Source: Marinobacter nanhaiticus D15-8W
GTDB taxonomy: Bacteria; Pseudomonadota; Gammaproteobacteria; Pseudomonadales; Oleiphilaceae
Assembly: GCF_036511935.1 (NCBI RefSeq)
Contig: NZ_AP028878.1
Span: forward strand, 1 to 64,000
Direction of reading: 5' to 3'
Length of the DNA stretch: 64,000 nt
Shown here: positions 1-13,390 of the stretch, one piece after another
Layout: each line of letters begins with the position of its first letter
Position numbering within the stretch: position 1 is the stretch's first letter
Notes under the pieces: model-generated
The model's input: only the letters and a program-made list of their open reading frames with translations
What the model was told of the DNA's origin: nothing
The model's database searches: none
Position numbers and translations under genes: made by a program

Positions 1-100
1 TCGGACGCGTGCACGAGTGGACTTCCAACGCCGCGTGGTCGAGCGCTATGGTTCTGCAACGTCCTATCCGGGATCGGCTACGCATTGGAGGCAGGCTGTC

Positions 101-1573
101 GTGCCACAGACCATTTGGCATCAGTGTCTTGAAGTACTTCGGGATGAGTTTCCCGCACAACAGTTCAATACCTGGCTTCGTCCGCTGCAGTCCGACCACC
201 GGGACGATCAGCTTATGCTATTTGCCCCTAACCGGTTCGTGATGGATTGGGTGAATGAGAAATACCTCCGCCGCATTGAAGAGGTGCTGAAGGATTTGCA
301 GGGCGGGCAGGCGCCTCGTATCAATATGCGTGTAGGGTCGGCCCCGGAAGAGTCGGCTGCAGCACCGGTGCGCCGGTCCTCAGACACGCCCCGGCGGCAG
401 ACACGGCAGGAAGACAGCGCAGAGACCGTGAGCGAGGAAGAGAAAGGCGTTGCCGCCACGCTGGTGGATCGCTCCAGTCCCACGACCGCTCCGGCTGCGC
501 GGCCCGCAGCATCGGCGCGACGGAGTGTCCAGGTCGAAGGTGATATCAAGCACCAGAGCTTCCTCAACGAGAGCTTTACCTTCGAAACCTTCGTCGAAGG
601 CAAGTCGAATCAACTCGCTCGTGCCGCATCCATGCAGGTGGCAGAGAATCCCGGCGGTGCCTATAACCCCTTGTTCCTCTATGGCGGGGTGGGTCTGGGT
701 AAAACCCATTTGATGCACGCCGTGGGGAACGAGATCGTGCGTCGTAATCCCCGGGCCAAAGTGGCCTACCTGCGTTCCGAGCGCTTTGTGGCGGATATGG
801 TCAAGGCGCTGCAACTCAACGCGATTAACGAATTCAAGCGTTATTATCGGTCTGTAGATGCGCTGCTCATCGACGACATCCAGTTCTTTGCCCGCAAGGA
901 GCGCTCACAGGAAGAGTTTTTCCACACCTTTAATGCGTTGCTCGAGGGTGGACAGCAGGTCATTGTCACCTGCGACCGGTTCCCCAAGGAAATCTCCGAT
1001 ATGGAGGAGCGGCTGAAGTCCCGTTTCGGATGGGGGCTTACGGTGATGGTCGAGCCGCCCGAACTGGAAACCCGGGTCGCGATTCTGATGAAAAAGGCGG
1101 AGCAGGCCAATGTCCGGCTCAGCAGCGAGGCCGCCTTCTTCATTGCCCAGAAGATTCGCTCCAACGTACGTGAACTTGAAGGCGCATTGCGCTTGGTGAT
1201 AGCGAATGCTCACTTCACTGGGCAGGAAATTACCCCGCCATTTATCCGTGAGAGCCTCAAGGACCTGCTGGCCCTGCACGAGAAGCAGGTAAGCATCGAC
1301 AACATTCAGCGCACGGTGGCAGAGTACTACAAGATCAAGGTTGCGGATCTGCTCTCGAAGCGCCGTACCCGTACCGTCACCCGGCCGCGGCAAATGGCCA
1401 TGTCGCTGGCCAAGGAACTGACCAATCACAGCCTGCCTGAAATCGGCGACGCGTTTGGCGGGCGTGACCATACGACGGTCCTGCATGCCTGCAAGAAAAT
1501 CGTCGAGTTGCAGGAATCGGATACCAATATCCGTGAGGACTACCAGAACTTCATGCGGTTGCTGACGACTTGA
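101..1573 (+). CDS. dnaA: Chromosomal replication initiator protein DnaA
   Basis: AAA+ ATPase that binds DnaA boxes at oriC, melts the origin and recruits the replicative helicase. The 490-aa product has the N-terminal helicase-loading domain ([21 protein letters not shown]), a variable linker rich in charged residues (about 80-170), Walker [10 protein letters not shown] near residue 195, Walker B LLIDDIQF near 256, and the C-terminal DnaA signature [15 protein letters not shown] near 453. I chose the GTG at 101 because GGAG lies 10 nt upstream and the family N-terminus begins here. The frame is open back to base 17, but that extension does not resemble DnaA. dnaN follows after a 168-bp gap holding the 35-bp repeats. 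No DnaA boxes are visible in bases 1-100. Confidence 0.97.
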   Translation: MPQTIWHQCLEVLRDEFPAQQFNTWLRPLQSDHRDDQLMLFAPNRFVMDWVNEKYLRRIEEVLKDLQGGQAPRINMRVGSAPEESAAAPVRRSSDTPRRQTRQEDSAETVSEEEKGVAATLVDRSSPTTAPAARPAASARRSVQVEGDIKHQSFLNESFTFETFVEGKSNQLARAASMQVAENPGGAYNPLFLYGGVGLGKTHLMHAVGNEIVRRNPRAKVAYLRSERFVADMVKALQLNAINEFKRYYRSVDALLIDDIQFFARKERSQEEFFHTFNALLEGGQQVIVTCDRFPKEISDMEERLKSRFGWGLTVMVEPPELETRVAILMKKAEQANVRLSSEAAFFIAQKIRSNVRELEGALRLVIANAHFTGQEITPPFIRESLKDLLALHEKQVSIDNIQRTVAEYYKIKVADLLSKRRTRTVTRPRQMAMSLAKELTNHSLPEIGDAFGGRDHTTVLHACKKIVELQESDTNIREDYQNFMRLLTT

Positions 1574-1584
1574 ACCCGTTGGCA

Positions 1585-1689
1585 GACGCAACCCGTGACT
1601 AGACGGTCTTTGTATATAAGACGCAACCCGTGACTAGACGGTCTTTGTATATAAGACGCAACCCGTGACTAGACGGTCTTTGTATATAA
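1585..1689. repeat. Three perfect tandem copies of a 35-bp unit between dnaA and dnaN
   Basis: The units are at 1585-1619, 1620-1654 and 1655-1689 and are identical. Each contains a near-palindrome AGACGGTCT and ends in TATATAA, which could serve as a -10 element. No good -35 hexamer lies at the right distance within a unit. The array fills most of the dnaA-dnaN gap, so it may affect dnaN expression or DNA structure near the origin. There are no spacers, so it is not a CRISPR array. Confidence 0.95.
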
Positions 1690-1741
1690 AAGGAAACGCC
1701 TTTCAGGTGCCCCAATAATCCACGAGCAGAATCCGAGTGCC

Positions 1742-2845
1742 ATGAAACTGACGATCAGCCGCGAGTCCCTCCTGACCCCACTTCAGTCGATTGCCGGCGT
1801 GGTGGAACGCAAACAGACGATGCCGGTATTGTCTAACGTGCTTCTGGTAGCCGAAGAAAACACGTTGACGCTGACCGGGACCAATATGGAAGTTGAACTG
1901 GTGGGCCGCATTACGCCGGTGCATGTGGATCAGCCCGGGCGAATCACGGTACCCGCGCGCAAGCTCTCGGACATCTGCCGGGCGCTGGGCGACGAGGCGC
2001 CGATCGAGCTCAACCTGGAGGGTGACCGATTGCATCTGCGGTGCGGGGCCAGTCATTTCACCCTGTCAACCCTACCGGCGGAGCACTTTCCCAACGTCGA
2101 AGACGATGCCGAAAGTTTTCGGCTGGAACTTGCGCAGGCGGATTTGCGCGACATGCTGGACGCCACTGCATTCGCTATGGCCCAGCAGGATGTGCGCTAC
2201 TACCTGAATGGCCTGTTGCTGGAAGTCGACGCGGAGCATCTTCGCGCGGTAGCGACCGACGGGCACCGGCTGGCGATGTCCCATCAGGGCGTCGCGACGG
2301 GTATTAGCGAACCGCGGCAGGTCATTGTCCCACGTAAGGGGGTTCTTGAATTGGCGCGGCTGCTGGATGACGTCCAAACGCCGGTCACACTGGTATTCGG
2401 TGACAACCATCTGCGTGCAACTATTGGCGCCTACACCTTTACGTCCAAACTGATCGAGGGCAAGTTCCCGGACTATAACCGCGTGATTCCCCGGGGCGGT
2501 GACAAGACGATGCTGGCCGATCGCGCCACGCTCAAGAACACCCTGCAGCGGGCGGGTATCCTGTCCCACGAGAACATCCGCGGTGTACGGCTGAACCTGG
2601 TGCCTGGTGAACTGCAGATCTTCGCCAACAACCCGGATCAGGAACAGGCTGAGGATGCCATGCCTGTGGATTACCAGGGCGAGTCCCTGCAGATTGGCTT
2701 CAATGTCGGCTACCTGGTGGACGTACTCAATGCGCTGGACGATGACCAGGTAAAGATCACGCTGTCCAACCCCAATAGCAGCGCGCTGATCGAGGCCCAA
2801 AATGACGCCAGCTGTCTGTATGTCGTCATGCCGATGAGGCTGTAA
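1742..2845 (+). CDS. dnaN: DNA polymerase III beta subunit (sliding clamp)
   Basis: Forms the dimeric ring clamp that tethers DNA polymerase III to DNA and binds many repair partners. The 367-aa product has the usual length of bacterial beta clamps and begins with the characteristic MKLTISRESLLTPLQSI, followed by VVERKQTMPVLSNVLL. It ends in YVVMPMRL, the conserved C-terminal clamp motif. The ribosome binding site is weak (a lone GAG shortly upstream). The gene follows dnaA in the same direction, as in most bacteria. The tandem 35-bp repeats end 52 bp before the start codon. Confidence 0.97.
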   Translation: MKLTISRESLLTPLQSIAGVVERKQTMPVLSNVLLVAEENTLTLTGTNMEVELVGRITPVHVDQPGRITVPARKLSDICRALGDEAPIELNLEGDRLHLRCGASHFTLSTLPAEHFPNVEDDAESFRLELAQADLRDMLDATAFAMAQQDVRYYLNGLLLEVDAEHLRAVATDGHRLAMSHQGVATGISEPRQVIVPRKGVLELARLLDDVQTPVTLVFGDNHLRATIGAYTFTSKLIEGKFPDYNRVIPRGGDKTMLADRATLKNTLQRAGILSHENIRGVRLNLVPGELQIFANNPDQEQAEDAMPVDYQGESLQIGFNVGYLVDVLNALDDDQVKITLSNPNSSALIEAQNDASCLYVVMPMRL

Positions 2846-2966
2846 GGTTAGCGCAGTGACCGCGGGGCTTGCTTGCCGGCAGGCGTCGTTGGTTCGGGCC
2901 GCTTCTTTTTCGGGTTGGGTTGTCGATTAGCGGTCGTTTCCACGCAAGACACAGGGAGAAACGGTC

Positions 2967-4229
2967 ATGATAGTAAACGGTATCAAGGGCGCGTTCAGGA
3001 TCGGCCAGACCCTGTCGGTGCTGGGCAAGACCGGCGTCAACTGGGTCAGGGGCGATCGCCCTCCGACACCCAGGTTGCTTCGACAGACCTTCGAGAATCT
3101 GGGCGCCACCTACATCAAGCTCGGCCAGTTTATCGCCAGCTCTCCTACCTTCTTTCCGCCCAGCTACGTCGAGGAATTCCAGAACTGCCTCGATCGCACG
3201 CCTGCCCTGCCCTTTAGCGTGATGAAACGGATCCTGCGGGAAGAACTCGGACAACCGCTGGATCGGATCTATTCGGAGATCGATCCAGTCCCACTGGCGT
3301 CGGCGTCTATCGCCCAGGTGCACTCGGCTAAGCTGGTCAGCGGTGAGGACGTGGTGATCAAGATCCAGAAACCAGGTGTGGAAAATATCCTGCTCACGGA
3401 CCTCAATTTTCTCTATGCCTCTGCGCGCATCCTGGAAACCATTGCGCCGAAGTTATCGTGGACTTCGCTTTCCGGCATTGTCGAAGAGATCCAGAAGACC
3501 ATGATGGAGGAATGCGACTTCATCAAGGAAGCGAACAACCTCAAGACGTTCCGGCAGTTCCTGCTGGATTCCCATAACGATGGCGCGACCGTTCCCATGG
3601 TCTACGAGAACGTCAGCACGCGTCGTGTGCTAACGATGGAGCGGTTCTATGGCGTTCCGTTGACGGATCTTGAGAGTATTCGCGAAGTCACCAGCGATCC
3701 GGAACGTACGTTGATCACCGCGATGAACACCTGGTTTTCCAGCCTTACCCAATGTGAGTTCTTCCACGCCGACGTGCATGCCGGCAACCTGATGGTATTG
3801 CGGGACGGTCGGGTTGGTTTTATCGATTTTGGCATTGTCGGGCGGATAAAGCCGGACACGTGGCAGGCCGTATCTGACTTTATCTCTGCGGTCATGGTCG
3901 GTAATTTCGAAGGTATGGCGGGTGCCATGGTGCGCATCGGTGTGACACACGAAACCATCGATGTCGACCAGTTCGCCGATGATTTACGGCGGCTATACCA
4001 CCAAATGGATCACATGGTGCCGGATACGCCGTACCTTGCCGAGGAGGCAGAGGATGAGGTGAACAATATCCTGATGGATATGGTGAAGATTGGCGAACAA
4101 CACGGCCTGCACTTCCCACGGGAATTTGCGCTACTGATCAAGCAATTCCTGTATTTCGACCGGTACGTGCACATCCTCGCGCCGGAGATGGATATGTTCA
4201 TGGACGAGCGGTTGACGATGTTGCATTGA
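2967..4229 (+). CDS. ABC1/UbiB-family atypical kinase
   Basis: A 420-aa member of the ABC1/ADCK/UbiB family, atypical kinase-like ATPases usually linked to ubiquinone or other isoprenoid-lipid metabolism. Family marks are the KLGQ motif near residue 50, the alanine-type nucleotide loop ASIAQVHSAK near 112, the catalytic loop HADVHAGN near 266 and the metal-binding DFG near 287. It lacks the long C-terminal membrane segments typical of UbiB proper, so it is probably a paralogue rather than the ubiquinone-pathway UbiB. The start is supported by AGGGAGAA upstream. It sits between dnaN and recF, which are usually adjacent. A strong terminator follows at 4274-4297, so it probably ends the dnaA-dnaN transcript. 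Its substrate is unknown. Confidence 0.88.
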   Translation: MIVNGIKGAFRIGQTLSVLGKTGVNWVRGDRPPTPRLLRQTFENLGATYIKLGQFIASSPTFFPPSYVEEFQNCLDRTPALPFSVMKRILREELGQPLDRIYSEIDPVPLASASIAQVHSAKLVSGEDVVIKIQKPGVENILLTDLNFLYASARILETIAPKLSWTSLSGIVEEIQKTMMEECDFIKEANNLKTFRQFLLDSHNDGATVPMVYENVSTRRVLTMERFYGVPLTDLESIREVTSDPERTLITAMNTWFSSLTQCEFFHADVHAGNLMVLRDGRVGFIDFGIVGRIKPDTWQAVSDFISAVMVGNFEGMAGAMVRIGVTHETIDVDQFADDLRRLYHQMDHMVPDTPYLAEEAEDEVNNILMDMVKIGEQHGLHFPREFALLIKQFLYFDRYVHILAPEMDMFMDERLTMLH

Positions 4230-4273
4230 TCAACTCCAAACTCCATAGTCAGCCAGCACTTAGCGATAAAGAC

Positions 4274-4297
4274 GGCCCCCGGATGGGGCCTTTTTTT
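4274..4297 (+). terminator. Intrinsic terminator after the ABC1-family gene
   Basis: The stem GGCCCC/GGGGCC has a 5-nt loop and is followed by seven T residues. It lies 45 bp after the ABC1 stop codon. Confidence 0.9.
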
Positions 4298-4370
4298 GGT
4301 CCATCGCACCTTAGTGGGAATCGTATAACGGAAAGCATCCCGGGAATGGCCAGCCCTGCAGGCTGCTCCT

Positions 4371-4430
4371 AAGCTGAAGCGTCGGCTACATTTTCCAGAT
4401 AACTCGAGCATGTAGCAGATGCTTCAGCTT
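4371..4430. repeat. REP-like inverted repeat pair
   Basis: The left arm AAGCTGAAGCGTCGGCTACA (4371-4390, plus T4391) and the right arm (4409-4430, ending GCTTCAGCTT) are inverted copies matching at 19 of 21 positions, separated by 17 bp. The same sequence recurs inverted at 30677-30697 and partly at 30974-30990, so it belongs to a dispersed family. Confidence 0.8.
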
Positions 4431-4506
4431 CTGAGGCGCCGAAGGTGCCCAAGGTCTTACGACTCGTGCGGAGGACTCCCGGCCTCCCCGTCACGCTAAT
4501 CCGCGA

Positions 4507-4535
4507 TGAACCCTTTTTTTGGTTCGGGATATAAT
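4507..4535 (+). promoter_or_regulatory. Possible sigma-70 promoter for recF-gyrB
   Basis: A perfect -10 TATAAT lies at 4530-4535 with a poor -35 TGAACC (4507-4512) at a 17-bp spacing. It is about 200 bp upstream of recF. The call rests mainly on the -10 match. Confidence 0.4.
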
Positions 4536-4734
4536 TACGGTTGCGCAGTGCGTTGTATTGCTCATTAGCTTAACGCCATACCTATATAAGGAAGGCAGTC
4601 GTTTTCGCGCTTCTCATCCGCTGCCTGTTGTTACGCCCCGCCGCGCGAGCTGTCTTCTTCAATCAAACCTGCACGTATGACCAGGGAACCTGTAGACTAG
4701 GCACTGCGCTTTTCCGAACGGATCCTATTGGTGC

Positions 4735-8353
<3,619 letters not shown>

Positions 8354-8376
8354 TCGTCCGGTTCAAACCAAACCTA

Positions 8377-8398
8377 CGGAATCCTTAACGGGATTCCG
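8377..8398. other. Hairpin after gyrB
   Basis: CGGAATCC (8377-8384) and GGATTCCG (8391-8398) form a perfect 8-bp stem without a T-run. It precedes the terminator and could stabilise the 3' end of the gyrB mRNA. Confidence 0.6.
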
Positions 8399-8404
8399 GC
8401 AAAG

Positions 8405-8440
8405 AAAAAGCCCGGTCCTCGAAGAGGAACCGGGCTTTTT
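8405..8440. terminator. Bidirectional intrinsic terminator between gyrB and the VC0807-like gene
   Basis: AAAAAGCCCGGT and AACCGGGCTTTTT form a long stem with an inner CCTC/GAGG pairing. A-run and T-run flanks suit both strands, serving gyrB (+) and the convergent minus-strand gene. Confidence 0.92.
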
Positions 8441-8464
8441 GCGTCTCGGAGAGCGATGTCTTGG

Positions 8465-9223
8465 CTACTGGTCTGACGAGTTCTTCTTGGCCTCATGCTG
8501 TTCGTGAAGAGCAGGAGACAGCACCTCCTCAAACTTGAAGCCGGTCAGCGACCGAATAGAACGCCAGAGATAGTAAAAGATAGCGAACATCATCAGCATC
8601 GAAGGAATGGCGATCATCGGGTAACTGACCAACGTCATTTGCCCCAGCTCCTCATTAAATGCAGGCGTACCGGATGGGCTGGTAACGATCCATTTGGCGA
8701 TGATGTAGTTCATGATCGAACTGAACAGGAAGGTACCGGCAAAATAGTAGCTGGCCCGCATCAGCCGGGCTTCGAAGATCGTCTCGTTGCCCTTTTCCAC
8801 CAGTGCGTCGTGGATCTTGTCCACATCCAACACGGTACGGTTATAAAGGAGTGTTCGCACCAGCGGATACTTGGTGCGGGTGGAGATCAAGACCGCCAGA
8901 CCAATTACCAGCGGGACCGCCGCTTCCTTGATAGCCAGCCATTCCGCGTCCAGTTCCAGCAGGCCAATACCGCCGGTAAGCAGGATACTGATCAAACCCA
9001 GCACGGCGATAAAGTTGCGCTTACCAAAGCGTACTAGTTCATAGAGGCCCCAACCCAAAGGGAAGGCCAGAGCAACCACCAGTGCTTTGGCTGACCCCAG
9101 ATCCTGCTCACCACTGAATTTCATCAGGATGACCGAGGGAATGATGATGCTGATCAGTAGGTCCACCCAGGGGCGTTGCTGTTGCTGGCCATTGGCGGTG
9201 GCGGTGTTGTTACCTGAAGTCAT
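8465..9223 (-). CDS. VC0807-family multi-pass membrane protein
   Basis: A 252-aa protein of unknown function resembling the VC0807 family of inner-membrane proteins. It shows about six hydrophobic segments (for example LLISIIIPSVILM, AVLGLISILLTGGIGLLEL, MIAIPSMLMMFAIFYYLW) and charged termini, with a C-terminal HEQHEAKKNSSDQ tail. I chose the ATG at 9223. A TTG at 9277 is in frame, but the extra 18 residues look non-family. The gene is monocistronic, convergent with gyrB, and bounded by the shared terminator. A 9-bp direct repeat (GTTGTCGAT twice, 9270-9293) lies just upstream. Confidence 0.7.
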   Translation of the reverse strand: MTSGNNTATANGQQQQRPWVDLLISIIIPSVILMKFSGEQDLGSAKALVVALAFPLGWGLYELVRFGKRNFIAVLGLISILLTGGIGLLELDAEWLAIKEAAVPLVIGLAVLISTRTKYPLVRTLLYNRTVLDVDKIHDALVEKGNETIFEARLMRASYYFAGTFLFSSIMNYIIAKWIVTSPSGTPAFNEELGQMTLVSYPMIAIPSMLMMFAIFYYLWRSIRSLTGFKFEEVLSPALHEQHEAKKNSSDQ

Positions 9224-9435
9224 AGAGATCCAACCCGAGGATAGAAGAAATAAAGGCGTTGGTACACGAATCGACAACCATTAGATCGACAACGCGGGGG
9301 GAGACCACGAAATCGATATCAGAAAGTCTGAAGCAGTATAACGAAGAATGGCCTGTGAGACTGTAGCTTTCAAGCCCGGAAGTGATACTGGAAAAGATCT
9401 AGGGTTGGGGATAAGCTATTGAAAAGGCGGGAAAA

Positions 9436-9512
<77 letters not shown>

Positions 9513-9558
9513 AATTTGCGCCGTATTATACTGATCATGCTGCAGATTGCCAGCCCCG

Positions 9559-10125
9559 TTAGCGGGCTTTTTCAGCGGCCTCGTTATCGAGGAGATGAGC
9601 CACGTAATCCGCCAGGTTATCCCAGACCGAAACCCGTTCAAGGGGATGTTCCTTGAGGTAGAGTTCGGTTTCCTTGCCATTGCCGGTACGAACCAGGGCT
9701 GCGGCCCTGCAGCTAGCGGCCAGACCGGCCTCCAGATCCTTGAGGCTGTCCCCCACCATCACCGCATCGCTGAGATCAGCCAGCCCCAGTTGCTGACGTA
9801 TGTCCTCCAGCAGGCCAGTCCGTGGCTTGCGGCACTGGCAATCCTCGTCGGGATGATGGGGGCAATAGGTAATGCAATCGACCTTGCCGCCAAGCGCCTC
9901 CACCAGTCGATGAAGCTGGGCGTGCATTTGGTTGAGGATCAGGTGGTCGTAATAACCGCGGGCGATACCCGACTGGTTTGTGGCAACGGCCACCTGGTGG
10001 CCCGCCTGGGTCAGTCTGGCCATGGCCTCAATGCTGCTGGCGATCGGCAGCCATTCCTCGACGGAACAAATGTATTCGCCGCTGTAGCGGTTGATCACAC
10101 CGTCCCGATCGAGGATCACCAGCAT
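9559..10125 (-). CDS. gmhB: D-glycero-beta-D-manno-heptose-1,7-bisphosphate 7-phosphatase
   Basis: HAD-superfamily phosphatase that removes the 7-phosphate in ADP-heptose synthesis for the lipopolysaccharide inner core. The 188-aa product shows the HAD nucleophile motif LDRDGVIN at residues 5-12, the threonine motif VATNQSG near 48, the zinc-binding cluster CPHHPDEDCQC at 88-98 (C88, H90, C96, C98), and the final acidic motif MVGDSLKDLEA. It begins 5 bp after the glyS stop codon on the same strand, so it is probably the last gene of a glyQ-glyS-gmhB operon. Confidence 0.92.
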   Translation of the reverse strand: MLVILDRDGVINRYSGEYICSVEEWLPIASSIEAMARLTQAGHQVAVATNQSGIARGYYDHLILNQMHAQLHRLVEALGGKVDCITYCPHHPDEDCQCRKPRTGLLEDIRQQLGLADLSDAVMVGDSLKDLEAGLAASCRAAALVRTGNGKETELYLKEHPLERVSVWDNLADYVAHLLDNEAAEKAR

Positions 10126-10130
10126 GGTGG

Positions 10131-12215
10131 TTAACCCGCGGGTAGCAGCGAAATGTCTGCGACCTGCAGGAACAGGTTGCGCAAACGGTTCAGCAGGGCC
10201 AGGCGGTTGGCGCGAATGGCGCCGTCATCGGCCATGACCATCACTTCGTCGAAGAACCGATCGACCGGTTCCCTCAGATCGGCCAGTGATGTCAGCGCCG
10301 CCGCGTAGTCGCCGCGCTGGAAGAGGGGCGTCACCTTGCCGCTCTGCTCTTCCACGGCACTGGCCAGTGCAACCTCAGCTTCATCCTTCAACAGGCTGCG
10401 GTCGACCTTGTCGCTCAGGCTGTCACCGCCCTGCTTGATCAGGATATTGGATACACGCTTGTTGGCGGCCGCCAGGGTTTCGGCAGCCGGCAACCGACGG
10501 AAGGCCTCGACGGCACGGATGCGCTGTTCGAAGTCCAGCGGGCGGGTGGGACGACGGGCGTGGACCGCCAGATAGACTTCTGCGCTGATGCCCTGCTCCT
10601 CGTAATGGGCACGGAAGCGCTCGAGCATGTAGTCCACCACCGGGGTGGCCGGATCGTCGAGCTCCAGGCCGGAAAAGTTTCCTGCGGCCCATTCGCAGCA
10701 GGTTTGCAGGTCCAGCGGCAATTCTCGCTCGACGATGATGCGAAGGACACCCAGGGCCGAGCGGCGAAGGCCGAATGGATCCCGCGTGCCGGATGGAGGC
10801 TGGTTGATACCGAACAGGCCGACCAGGGAGTCCAGGCGATCAGCCAGGGCGACGGCACAACCGGTCAAACCCTGCGGCAAGTCGTCACCCGCGAAACGGG
10901 GCATGTACTGCTCGTTCAGCGCCTTGGCCACATCCTCCGGCTCGCCGTCGTTGCGGGCGTAGTATTCTCCCATGATGCCCTGCAGGTCTGTGAACTCCAG
11001 AACCATCTCGCTGACCAGGTCGGTCTTTGCCAGCATGGCGGCGCGTTCGGCGTGGGCCGGGTTGCCGTCGATCGCCTCGGCGATCTTTTTCGCCAGGGCA
11101 GCGACGCGGACCGACTTGTCGTGCAGGCTGCCCAGCTTCTCCTGGAAGATAATCGGCTTAAGGGCGTCGACCCGGCTTTCCAGGGTATGCTTGCGATCAG
11201 TGTCGTAGAAAAAAGCGGCATCGGCCAGACGCGGGCGGATGACCTTTTCGTTGCCGCTTATCACCTGGACCGGATCCTTGCTTTCAAGGTTGGCGACGGT
11301 AATGAACAGCGGCAGCATCTTCCCGCTCTCGTCCACCACGTGGAAATATTTCTGGTGTTCCTTCATGGAAGAGATCAACGCTTCCGCGGGCACGTCGAGG
11401 AAACGTGACTCAAACTTGCCGAGCAACGGTACCGGCCACTCGTTAAGTGCGGTGACCTCGTCCAGCAGGTCTTCATCAATCACGGCCTGGCCAGGTCCCT
11501 GTTCCTTGGCGATGGCGTTTACGCCGGCCCGGATTTTCTCACGACGCTCCTGGAAGTCGGCCAGTACATAGCCTTCCTCGCGCAGGACAACCTCATAGGC
11601 GTCCGGTGTGGGTACGATCAGTTCCTTCGGGCAATGGAAACGGTGACCACGGGTCTGGTTGCCGGCCATCAGGCCCATGATCGAGGCGTCGATGATCTTG
11701 TTGCCAAACAGCAGTACGATCCAGTGGACCGGCCGAACAAATTCGGTCTTGTGGGCGCCCCAGCGCATACGCTTGGGGATGGGCAGGCCGTTAAGGGACT
11801 GCTCCACCAGATCCGGCAGCAGATCCGTGGTCGGTTTGCCCTGCTCCACGGTGCGATAGACAACCCACGCGCCCTTATCGGTTTCCATGGTGTCCAACTG
11901 ATCCGGGGTCACGCCCAGGGAGGTGGCAAACCCGGTCAGGGCACGGGTGGGATTACCAGCGTCATCGAAAGCGGCCTTGACCGCTGGGCCCCGTTTTTCC
12001 ACAGCCTTGTCCGGTTGGGCGTCCGCCAGGTTGCGGATACGAACGGCCAGGCGGCGCGGCGCAGCAAAGGGCTCGCAGGCGCCGTAGCTGATGCCGGCAT
12101 CGTCCAGGCCTTTGCACAGGCCCGCGGTGAAAGCATCGGAAAGTGTCTTGAGGGCCTTGGGCGGCAGCTCTTCGGTGCCGATCTCGACCAGAAAATCCTG
12201 TGTTGCCATGATCAT
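10131..12215 (-). CDS. glyS: Glycyl-tRNA synthetase beta subunit
   Basis: The large subunit of the alpha2beta2 bacterial glycyl-tRNA synthetase, needed for tRNA-Gly binding and charging. The 694-aa product has the usual length and the family N-terminus ([19 protein letters not shown]), plus conserved RFVEPVHW-like and [11 protein letters not shown] motifs and a C-terminal anticodon-binding domain. The ATG at 12215 overlaps the glyQ stop codon as ATGA, implying translational coupling. A second ATG two codons later (12209) gives the more typical MATQDF start. AAGGGG lies 4 nt or 10 nt upstream of these, respectively. Confidence 0.96.
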   Translation of the reverse strand: MIMATQDFLVEIGTEELPPKALKTLSDAFTAGLCKGLDDAGISYGACEPFAAPRRLAVRIRNLADAQPDKAVEKRGPAVKAAFDDAGNPTRALTGFATSLGVTPDQLDTMETDKGAWVVYRTVEQGKPTTDLLPDLVEQSLNGLPIPKRMRWGAHKTEFVRPVHWIVLLFGNKIIDASIMGLMAGNQTRGHRFHCPKELIVPTPDAYEVVLREEGYVLADFQERREKIRAGVNAIAKEQGPGQAVIDEDLLDEVTALNEWPVPLLGKFESRFLDVPAEALISSMKEHQKYFHVVDESGKMLPLFITVANLESKDPVQVISGNEKVIRPRLADAAFFYDTDRKHTLESRVDALKPIIFQEKLGSLHDKSVRVAALAKKIAEAIDGNPAHAERAAMLAKTDLVSEMVLEFTDLQGIMGEYYARNDGEPEDVAKALNEQYMPRFAGDDLPQGLTGCAVALADRLDSLVGLFGINQPPSGTRDPFGLRRSALGVLRIIVERELPLDLQTCCEWAAGNFSGLELDDPATPVVDYMLERFRAHYEEQGISAEVYLAVHARRPTRPLDFEQRIRAVEAFRRLPAAETLAAANKRVSNILIKQGGDSLSDKVDRSLLKDEAEVALASAVEEQSGKVTPLFQRGDYAAALTSLADLREPVDRFFDEVMVMADDGAIRANRLALLNRLRNLFLQVADISLLPAG

Positions 12216-13156
12216 GCGTCCCCTTTATCCGCGTCAGCCAGCATTTCTTCCCGCAGGGCATCGGGGGCCATGGGGAAGCCCAGCGCCTTGCGGCTGTCGA
12301 AGTAGGCCTTGGCCACGGCACGGGCCAGGGTTCTGACGCGGAGGATGTAGCGCTGCCGTTCCGTCACGGAAATAGCGTGGCGGGCATCCAGCAGGTTGAA
12401 CGTGTGGGAGGCCTTGAGTACCTGCTCGTACGCCGGCAGGGCCAGACCCGCTTCGATAAGCCGCTGGCTCTCGCGCTCATGGACGTCGAAGCAGTGGAAC
12501 AGGAAGGTGGTGTCGGCCTGCTCGAAGTTGTAAGTGGACATCTCCACCTCGTTTTGGTGAAAGACATCGCCGTAGGTCACCACCCCATCCGGACCGTGGG
12601 TCCAGACCAGGTCGTAGACGCTGTCCACGCCTTGCAGGTACATGGCGATGCGTTCCAGTCCGTAGGTCAGCTCGCCGGTCACGGGATAGCACTCCAGGCC
12701 GCCGACCTGCTGGAAATAGGTGAACTGGGTGACTTCCATGCCATTGAGCCAGATTTCCCAGCCCAGGCCCCAGGCGCCCAGGGTGGGCGATTCCCAGTTG
12801 TCCTCGACGAACCGGATGTCGTGCACCAGCGGATCCAGTCCGAGTGCGCGCAGGGAATCCAGGTAAAGCTCCTGAATGTTGTCCGGCGACGGCTTGAGGA
12901 CGACCTGGAACTGGTAGTAATGCTGCAGGCGGTTGGGGTTTTCCCCGTAGCGACCGTCGGTGGGACGGCGACTGGGCTGGACGTAGGCGGCGTTCCAGGT
13001 CTCCGGCCCGATGGCACGCAGGAAGGTGGAGGGGTGGAAGGTACCGGCCCCGACTTCCATATCCAGCGGTTGCTGAACGACGCAGCCGCGCTGCGCCCAG
13101 AATTGCTGAAGGGCCAGGATCAGGCCCTGGAACGTCTTGATGTCCGTGTTTGCCAT
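12212..13156 (-). CDS. glyQ: Glycyl-tRNA synthetase alpha subunit
   Basis: The catalytic subunit that activates glycine in the alpha2beta2 glycyl-tRNA synthetase. The 314-aa product contains the hallmark [37 protein letters not shown] and [18 protein letters not shown] stretches of the alpha subunit. I chose the ATG at 13156, which gives a length typical of the family. An in-frame GTG at 13165 would add three residues, and neither start has a strong ribosome binding site. It is first in the glyQ-glyS-gmhB operon. Confidence 0.96.
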   Translation of the reverse strand: MANTDIKTFQGLILALQQFWAQRGCVVQQPLDMEVGAGTFHPSTFLRAIGPETWNAAYVQPSRRPTDGRYGENPNRLQHYYQFQVVLKPSPDNIQELYLDSLRALGLDPLVHDIRFVEDNWESPTLGAWGLGWEIWLNGMEVTQFTYFQQVGGLECYPVTGELTYGLERIAMYLQGVDSVYDLVWTHGPDGVVTYGDVFHQNEVEMSTYNFEQADTTFLFHCFDVHERESQRLIEAGLALPAYEQVLKASHTFNLLDARHAISVTERQRYILRVRTLARAVAKAYFDSRKALGFPMAPDALREEMLADADKGDA

Positions 13157-13390
13157 CTCAGTCACGACGATTGCCTGTTTGAGCTCGAATAAGTGTGGCG
13201 CCGATCTGCTCTGGGGTCTGGTATCACGCGGTCCCCTTATCGATGGAGCTTATGGAAACGAGCGGCGGAATACCTTGCGGCGCGCGGAAAGTCGGCATTA
13301 TACGCTTCTCTGGATGCTATTTCGAAACCTGATCCTGTTTCATACAGGTTTGTCATCGAGGGGTCCCCTCACCTGGTCAAGACGCCTGCT

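Larger units (their letters stand above)
4230..4734. other. 505-bp intergenic region between the ABC1 gene and recF
   Basis: I see no coding sequence here. The region holds an intrinsic terminator (4274-4297), a REP-like inverted pair (4371-4430), a possible promoter with a perfect TATAAT (4530-4535), and a CTATATAAG string at 4582-4590 like the end of the dnaA-dnaN repeats. It separates dnaA-dnaN-ABC1 from recF-gyrB into two transcription units. Confidence 0.8.

Noticed and set aside
1..100. oriC or DnaA boxes upstream of dnaA
   Set aside because: No TTATCCACA-like 9-mers are visible here. The origin may lie upstream of the window.
1585..1689. Tandem repeats resembling a short CRISPR array
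   Set aside because: The 35-bp units are contiguous with no spacers, and no cas gene is nearby.
9270..9293. Two direct copies of ATCGACAAC upstream of the VC0807-like gene
   Set aside because: Too short and isolated to call an operator without supporting data.
9546..9575. Plus-strand terminator-like hairpin at the end of gmhB
   Set aside because: The stem is only 5 bp and points away from the minus-strand gene it overlaps. There is no plus-strand gene upstream for it to end.
11334..11348. CCACGTGG core as a third parS site in glyS
   Set aside because: Only the central 8 bases match. The outer bases of the palindrome are not conserved.
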